DNA of 64,000 nucleotides, from positions 1 through 64,000 of the forward strand of contig JABYQU010000003.1 of the NCBI GenBank assembly GCA_022264855.1, in the 5' to 3' direction. This stretch comes from Lenzites betulinus (lineage: Eukaryota > Basidiomycota > Agaricomycetes > Polyporales > Polyporaceae). The notes beneath the pieces were generated by a model. The model did no database searches. It saw nothing but the letters and a program-made list of their open reading frames with translations, and had not been told where the DNA came from. Positions within the stretch are counted from its first letter, which is position 1. Each line of letters opens with the position of its first letter. Both the position numbers and the translations under genes were made by a program. Positions 51,617 through 64,000 of this stretch are shown one piece after another.

Positions 51617-51906
51617 CAGCGCGGGCTGAATCGACGACCTCCTTCCTATTTGGGAGATGTGTAGCTCAGCGTCGGGCGCGCGTCTCTCGCCGCCTCCGAC
51701 CCTCTGCTCTCTGCTCGCGCTCTGCCCGTCCCTCCGCCCGCCTGCGCCACAGCGACCACCGCACCGGCCCCACCACACCCGACAGCCGCGACCAGCCCGC
51801 ACACGGCGCCGCCAGCGCCCGCCCAAGCCGTGGACCGCACGCCGTAAGCGACCTTATCTCTGCGGGCTTATCTCTGGATCACGGACAGGAGCAGGTTTGG
51901 CGATAG

Positions 51907-54447
<2,541 letters not shown>

Positions 54448-54466
<19 letters not shown>

Positions 54467-54720
54467 GTACAGGCTCTATAGTGCACGGTGACCTCTCTGC
54501 AAGGTGGCAGGTTGAGTACAGGCTCGACATTGCACGGTAGGTGGTCTGTCCATAAGGCTCTATAGCGCACGGTGGGTGGTTCGTCTACAAGGCGTTGTGC
54601 TCCGAGTCTCGATATCCAGTACGTGAATACGCTACAAGGCTCTTTATTGCGCGGGGACCTCGTCCACAAGGTAGTAGATCGAGGAGGCAGTAGATCGCAC
54701 GGGGGCCTTCGTACGGTGCT
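54448..54720. repeat. degenerate ~40-bp repeats, unit 3 variant
   Basis: The same word family as unit 1 but rearranged: AGGTTGAGTACAGGCTC occurs twice and the number and order of words differ. This is the first place where unit 3 departs from units 1-2. Confidence 0.6.
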
Positions 54721-57700
54721 CCGAGTGTCCGCCCATAGGCGTCGCTCGGTGGCGTATGGCTCTACCATGTAGATCACAGTCTATACGCAAAATATATTTC
54801 GTTTCCGTGGTATGCAGTACATGTCCGCCGCGCACGATCGCCGCTCTTCGAATTCCTCTCGATTTGCCTCTCCAGCCATGGGCGCCTATCTCGCCTCTTC
54901 TCACTCGTCTCCGACTCCGGCCCTGCTCCTCCTCCGCGCTCGTCCCTCGGGCCAACGCGCACGCTATCGGAGCGCACAACTGGTGTTTTGCACGCTCTCT
55001 GCTCCCGAGGCAAGTTCCGTGCCACGTCCGACCTCGCAAGGCTACTCACCGCCGACTCTACACACTGGCAGCCGCTCTCGAGCAACTCCTCGCGCATTGT
55101 GTGCGTTCTGATGCCGCGCGGCCGCCGTTCACGAATTTGCATGAATCGACGTACCGGATTCCCGTCTCGCAACGCCGACTGTTCCCTCCAAGCGCCGCCG
55201 CCGGTACCGCGCGTGCCGCCCAGCCTGCGTCCGAGAATGTGGACGAGTGCGTACTGGCCCACCGGGGCCAACCTCACAAGTGCTGCCACCAGGTCAGTCG
55301 ACGCTCCCGTACAGCGTGATGCTGCAGAGCACTGACCGTCTACTCCCCTCTGCGCAGACTCGGAATCCCGCGCAGGGCGCACGCACCCATTGTGCCTCGT
55401 CGAGCAGAGTGCCGCCGACCGCCCTGTCGGTCTCGGACGTTGCTGTCCCGCCGGCGTCGTCTTGTAGGCCGCAGACGTACCGTATCGCCGCCGTGCCGCA
55501 CAGCGCGAGCGCGTCGACGCCAGCCTCTGTACAGGAGTGTCGTAGAGGGAGAGTAGAACGCGGGGCCTCGGTTGTGCCGGCCGGCGCTGTCTTGCATGGC
55601 GATCGCCGTCAGCGGGCAGCAGGCGTCCCGTATCGCGGGCGCGTCGACGCCAGCTTCGTACCAGAGCGTCGCAGACAGAGAGAAAAGCGGGGGGGAGGGT
55701 TGACGAGTCGGAACGCCTCGCGCACGATCGCGTGCCGGTGTTCTTATAGTGAGTGAGCGGCCGTCGCCCTGATGCAGGGTCTGCACAGCAGCGGAACCGG
55801 GAAACGGCGTGCTTCCTCTCCGCTTCGCCCAGATCTCAGGTCTCAGGGCCGATGGCGTTCTCGCTCCGTGCGCGCGGTCCCATCCTGTAGCGCGGCGCGA
55901 CCCTGTCTCTGTACCGGACGTATCCTAAAGCGTACCGGGGCGCCGGAGAATATCAGATTCGCATAAACATGAAGTAGACGTCACTCGGGCTGTGCGTACA
56001 CGCTGATTGAAGCAACTACTCCATCCGAGGCACCCCGCACTCGTACGGGCTACGACCAGCTGCTCCAGCTCTCCTGCCGCCGCCGCCCGCCGGCTGGCCT
56101 GCTGGCCCTCGCACTTGGAGATCGGATCGCTCGTTTCCTCCGCGCCGCGCCGCGCGTCATCTGCCCTTGATCGACGGCTGCGCGTCGAGGTCTTGCGAGG
56201 GGCAGCGGAGTGCCCTTGCTCTTCGTGCGCAGCACCACGCCCACCGCGGTCTGCTCGCGTTCAGCGAGCTTCACGGGGACGAACTGCAGAGCCCTCGTCG
56301 TACATTGATATTCTTGGGGAGGCCCGAACAGACCACGCCATTGTCGCTTCGGGTCGTTCGTGAGTGTCCCTGCACATACGGCGCGCGGAGCATCAGCGCT
56401 CAAGGTCGAAACACAACGACCAGCCAGAACCACTTACGTATAGCCTGAGCTTTGCGTGGACTGGCGCAGAACACCTTGCATATTCGCTTGCGCCTACCTC
56501 CTTCGGCATCATGTGCTCCTGTCCCTATCCTCCCGGGCCGTCAGCCAACATTTGTACAAGAACAGTACGCAGGAAGACATACGGGGTGGGTCCGACACGC
56601 CGACGCAAGACAAGCGTGCCTTCGGCGCTGGACGCAAAAGGCTGACGAGGACGAGACGGGGTCTCGGGAGTGTTCCAGACATTGCGCCGATGCCGTGAAG
56701 CGCGTTCCGAATTCCACGCCGGTTTCGCAACAAATACACCCCGCGGAATGCACACCGGCAGAGCCGCGGCGGTGTCTTCAACACGCGAGCCTGTAGTAGC
56801 ACTCGCAGGCCGCGGCGGGCGCCAGGTCGCGAAGTGAAACTCCTCGTCTGCTGTTGAGCGTAGCGAAGGGCGCGCGCGACGGCCGCCTCGAGAGCAAAGT
56901 ATCTGTAAACGGCCTACATCATAGAGTGAGTACATTCGTCAGGACGAGGCATCCCCTGCGCGGGATTTCGAGTATCACGCACAACGGCGCGAGCAGCAAC
57001 CTTTGTCGAAGACGTTAGCACTCTCGATGCCAGTGGACACCCGCAAAGAGGTCAAAAAATGTCTCATTCACGCTATGCACATTGCCACACAGGATCGCGC
57101 GCCGCCAATGGGCGCCGCGGTATCCAGGGCGTCGCAAGCATACCTATCGTATGGAGACACGACTATTGCAGGCGCGAACCTGCCGGCAGGGCCGCGTATG
57201 GGCGCACGCTCAGAATGTCGCTTGTGGGCGTGACCTTCTCACCCAGCGCGACCGGCTCGGATCGCTTCGCGCACAGGACGCAAATGCGAGTCCGCGGAAA
57301 CCGTTTGGCAGGCGCGGGGCAGCAAAGGGCTTTGTGCATGGCACACGATGGTGCGGGGTGAGCATCAGTACATACGCTACGTCATGCAAGCCTGCATAAC
57401 AAACGGCATTCGGTGGAGAAATGCTCCCCGGGTACAGCGCGAGCTTCCGTCGGCGACGACCGCGTTCTCTCGGTACCAGTGCCCAAAACGGGCTGAAACG
57501 TCGTGAGCAGGCGACGTATGTTCCAGCGCAGAGACGTACCAAGTCTGGGCGCGGCGGCATGGCACGAATACGGCGCGCACTGCGCGAATCGGCGCGCGCG
57601 CCCATGAAGCGACCCGGCATGGACGAAATTGGACTCGTCTTCTATTGGCGCGATACCTGGGGGCACACGCGGGCGGGCGTGCAGGAGCTGCCGTCATAGC

Positions 57701-60680
57701 GACGAGGGCTTTCGACGTGCTCTCAAGTGGGGAGGCCGGTATCTGGTCGCCGGTGGACGCTGGGCATGCCTGGGGAAGGCACACCGTCGTTCTGCCCAGA
57801 TCGCGTCGAGAGTCAGCGTCCGTATACGAGACACACACGCGATCCCACGTACAAAGTGGCGTCGCATACGGATACATTCCCCGAGCGCGGGTCGCGAATC
57901 TCCGCCTGCGCCCGCACAATATTCCCGGAAAGTTGAATCTGGCTGGATTTTCGAAGCGCTTGGAACGCGCTGGGATTGGGCGAGCAGGCAGCGAACGCTC
58001 GGGCGGGAAGACGTGGCGTACCAAGAATGGGCGCCGCGCTCAGCGAAACATGCGCGCGCCGACGCACGAGTTCACCCCGCGCCCATGAATCGCGCCGAAA
58101 TTGGCGAAAATCGATGTCGCTTGGATCGACGCGGAACCTCGTGGACAGGTGCGCCCTGGTGCACAGGAGCTGCCGTCGAAAAGACGGCGCCGTACGAGAC
58201 GATGCCGAGTGGTAATGCTGGTATTTTGTCGTCGGTGGCCGATGTGCTGGTGAGGGCGCAGCGTGTTTCTGCGCAGATCGCGCTGGGAATGAGTGTCGGT
58301 ATGCGGTACGTATATACGAGCGTGCGTACCAGGTTGCGCGGGACGGGGACGCGTGTGCGGGAAGTTGTGGCTGAGTTTCTCCCCGCGGGCATGAGGTTGC
58401 ATTATAGTGTCGATTTCGCACGCTCCTCGGAACGCGCTGAAACTTGGTGAGGAGGCGACGTATGCTCACGCGAGAGGACTTACGAAGTGCGAGCGAGGTG
58501 GCGCACGAACCAGGTGCTCGGCGCGCGAAATAGTGGGCATGTGCACGAACTGGCCTGACGTTGACGAAGAAGTTTGTCTCCTCTTGGATCGCCGCGAAAC
58601 TGGACGGCCGTGTTCGTTCCAGTATGTAATGCCTGTATTGAACTCAGCGGGGCGATCCGAGGCGACGTCGAGCCTCGAGGCCGGTACTTTGTCGGGGTGG
58701 ATGGTAGACATACTACCCAGGTGGGCGCAAGCTATTTCTGCGCGGATCGCGTTCAAAGTGAGTGACCATATGCAGCACGTACACGCGAGCGTACGTACCA
58801 ATTCGCGATAGATTCGGACGCATGCCCGCAGAGCGATTCGCGAATTTCTGCCTGCTTGCACGAAATTGCATGAGATGACGGATTCCTAGGCGTGCTCAGA
58901 ACACGCTAAAGCTTTGTGAGCAGGCTGGTTTTGCTTGGTACAGCTGGGGACGGTGTGGGCGTATGCATAAGATCAGAGTCACGACGTCGTCCGAGGTAGC
59001 ATACGGTCCTGCATCTTGTCATTCCAGAAGGCCGTTGCACGCTCGGGTCTGAGGTTGCAGCCTGCAGCGCGGTGGCCTAACGATGCCGTCCTGCATTGAC
59101 TGACTGTCGAGGAAATGCTCGCAGCGTGATCTATACGCTGCGGACTCGCTAGCCACGCTGGAACGTCATCTCGACGTGCAGGACACAGAGTCCGTCCTGC
59201 AGTAGCTTCCTATCGACGAGACACTCGCAGACTGATCTATTAACACATGGCGCAGAATCAAACAAAGGCGGCTCACCGCAGAGTGTTGAACTTGCGAAAA
59301 GATAGCCATGTGCATCTGTGCTTACTGGATGTTTGCTCGACTCGTGCACACTCAGCGACAGCCCCTCAGACAATGTCGAGCTGTTAATTGCATACGTCCC
59401 TCACTGCGACACGCACTCGCGCAGCCTGAGCACGATGCCCACAACCGGCAGCGGGCCACACAGCATGCCGACGCCGTCCCAAAACGACCTGTCAGTACTC
59501 TTACGATACATCCCAACGCCGTCGTCATGCCACACCTCGTCGGGCAGCCTGGACCTTCCCCGTGCAGGGCAGGGCACGGCGCGCCGCCGCCCGCACCGTC
59601 CAACGCCAAGCCAGCACTCGGCGGCCAGGGACGGCTCTCCGCGCGTCCTCCGAGTCCCGGGTGTCACTCTCATTTGCACGCGCGCTGGCCCCGACGGCAC
59701 GCGCACAGCGTCCCGCTCTGTCTGTCGCGGCGCGGCGCGCATCGCGGGCGCACGGTCAGCAATATATTCGCGGCCGCGACCCGTCTCTGACGCGGGCTGG
59801 CCGATGTACTTACTGGGCGTGCAGCTCCGCATCGTAGGACGGCGGCGGCGGGCGCAGGGATGTGCCCCGGGACGTGTATGCAGTGGGCACGGTGTCCGCA
59901 CATCGCACACGGTACGCAGGGCGCATGTCGGGCGGGGACACGGAGGGCGCGCTGGCGGAATGTCCTCGAATGGGATACCCGATGCGCGGAGTCCCTGGGC
60001 GGTGCCCGAGCCGACGTGGGCGGAGGACGCGAATGTGTGTCGCCAGCGGAGCGGACGCGAGCGCGGGCGCACAGCGGGTCGCCCGTGGAGAGACTTTGTC
60101 GCAACGCGCGCGCGGCGTCCCTGCGAGGATGAAACGCGTCTGGCGCGGTCCGTGCGCACTCTGTGTAGCTTAAAGAGTGTGTGTACGCGTTGCGCGCATG
60201 GAGGACCCATCTTGCTTGTGTTTTCGTTCGTTCTGCTCGTCACGATGGCGCGCTGTCTCCGTGAGTAGTGCATGCTTTGGGCAGGTGTCGGTACTCACTG
60301 CGACGTGTCGTAGATCCGTGGAGGGAGAAGCCCACCGGAGGTATTCGCACGCGGCCGGGAAATGCGGCTGAACGGCGTGAGCCTGCGGTAGCTTGGAGCA
60401 AGCGGACCTGAGTCAAAGCCTGCCGACGAGCTCGCTGAGGGCAAGCTTGGCCTATTCCGTTAGAGCCCGCGAGGGGGCGCAGCGGTACGTAGTATTTCTC
60501 TGCGGAAACGACAGCATGTTAACGATGTGCACGTGCGCAGCACGAGAAGGACTTGCCCCGGTCGAAGACTGGCAGCGGCATAGCGCCGTGCAGCACACTG
60601 TCGACTGGGAGTCGCCCGGGCGAGACCACGCCGCGTGCACCAAACCGTACTGCAGCATGGAGGCAGACTGCGTACGCGGG
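54721..60680. other. unit 3 spacer, diverged and mosaic
   Basis: Homologous to the spacers of units 1-2 but patchy. It is nearly identical at about 54730-55600, 57080-57420 and from about 59690 onward; it is clearly diverged with indels at about 55600-57060 and 57420-59300. Long frames of units 1-2 are broken by indels here, which supports a non-coding spacer. Confidence 0.65.
57480..58930. repeat. nested ~465-bp degenerate tandem repeats, unit 3
   Basis: Landmark positions 57492, 57969, 58436 and 58905 (intervals 477, 467 and 469). The same four-copy organisation is kept despite many substitutions. Confidence 0.7.
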
Positions 60681-61052
60681 CGTGCGGCACCGCATCCTGC
60701 CGAGATTGCTTGGGGGGTTGTCGGGTTGGGTGGCGAGTACGCGCAGAGAGCGAGAGGGGAGGGGCGGCGGGGGAAGCGGTGCTGGGGAGAGTGTATGCGG
60801 GGCGAGCAGCCGGCGGTAGGGAGTCGACGCCGCGGGGTCGTTCTTGGGTTATGCGTGATCGATCGCCGATAGCAGTGAACTGGTCACACAGTCGTTGGCC
60901 GCGGGCAGGGCTCGACAGCGAGTGCAGCGAGCGGGGAGGGCGAGCGACGTCATCGTGGACGGTGCGAGCGTGCGGGGCAGCGTAGGGCAGTGAGCCATTT
61001 TCTGGCAAGCGAAATTAAAAGGAACGGCGTGAGGGACGGGGTGCGGGGCGAG

Positions 61053-61057
61053 CCAAT
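61053..61057 (+). promoter_or_regulatory. CCAAT box of SRPK copy 4
   Basis: Same context and distance from the ATG as in copy 1. Confidence 0.5.
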
Positions 61058-61347
61058 CAGCGCGGGCTGAATCGACGACCTCCTTCCTATTTGGGAGATG
61101 TGTAGCTCAGCGTCGGGCGCGCGTCTCTCGCCGCCTCCGACCCTCTGCTCTCTGCTCGCGCTCTGCCCGTCCCTCCGCCCGCCTGCGCCACAGCGACCAC
61201 CGCACCGGCCCCACCACACCCGACAGCCGCGACCAGCCCGCACACGGCGCCGCCAGCGCCCGCCCAAGCCGTGGACCGCACGCCGTAAGCGACCTTATCT
61301 CTGCGGGCTTATCTCTGGATCACGGACAGGAGCAGGTTTGGCGATAG

Positions 61348-63889
<2,542 letters not shown>

Positions 63890-63908
<19 letters not shown>

Positions 63909-64000
63909 GTACAGGCTCTATAGTGCACGGTGACCTCTCTGCAAGGTGGCAGGTTGAGTACAGGCTCGACATTGCACGGTAGGTGGTCTGTCCATAAGGC
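63890..64000. repeat. degenerate ~40-bp repeats, unit 4, cut by window edge
   Basis: Matches the unit 3 variant (AGGTTGAGTACAGGCTC words) up to the end of the window. Confidence 0.55.

Overview
The window looks like a nuclear chromosome segment of a GC-rich filamentous basidiomycete, probably an Agaricomycete. Its genes carry many 50-70 bp GT-AG introns, and their families are typical of these fungi: a HET-domain protein, an F-box/LRR-like protein, a divergent fungal kinase, a BAH-PHD-like protein, a Mid2-like wall sensor, URC4 and an SUT-type sugar/H+ symporter. There are no prokaryotic operons, rRNAs, tRNAs or CRISPR arrays that I can support.

Layout. 1-2313 (minus): 5' part of an SNF2-type helicase gene running off the left edge. 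2950-4600: GC-rich minisatellite of 128-bp (and 97-bp) units. 4951-6220 (plus): five-exon BAH/PHD-like gene. 6350-6600: two hairpin-containing direct repeats. 6805-9330 plus an LTR-like tail: 5'-truncated Ty1/copia element with a fully open pol remnant. 9890-10351: a palindrome cluster followed by 25 heptamers in perfect register. 10541-11737: 1.2-kb element bounded by ~50-bp terminal inverted repeats. 12033-13738: decayed PX-domain remnant fused head-to-tail to an RPF2 relic with an in-frame TGA. 14029-16049: Mid2-like membrane protein. 16806-18508: URC4. 18657-21269 (minus): sugar symporter. 21609-22870 (minus): decayed RNA 3'-phosphate cyclase. 23374-25713 (minus): HET protein. 26535-28013: F-box-like gene. 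28857-30013: fungal kinase-like gene with a GC-AG intron and one apparent frameshift. 30632-31476: small gene with a CxCGxC...GWLSPRM motif. 31477-33100: largely featureless.

From about 33.1 kb to the right edge the window is a macrosatellite. A ~9.44-kb unit is tandemly repeated, and each unit begins with the 5' half of an SR-protein kinase (SRPK) gene: promoter, N-lobe, catalytic loop and part of the spacer. It stops before the DFG-equivalent and C-lobe, and ~6.6 kb of non-coding, internally repetitive DNA follows. Four SRPK 5' ends are visible (ATGs at 33828, 42483, 51922 and 61363). The first two units downstream of exon 3 appear identical and the third is diverged. Every coding substitution I found between copies is synonymous, although the kinase is truncated, and one copy carries a 1-nt frameshift. 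This array is the most unusual feature of the window. An assembly artefact, recent amplification and a functional partial-kinase array must all be considered.

The single-copy genes are unrelated housekeeping and accessory genes and do not form an obvious pathway cluster. The window mixes live genes with gene relics, transposon remnants and tandem repeats, as expected in a repeat-rich or subtelomere-like compartment.
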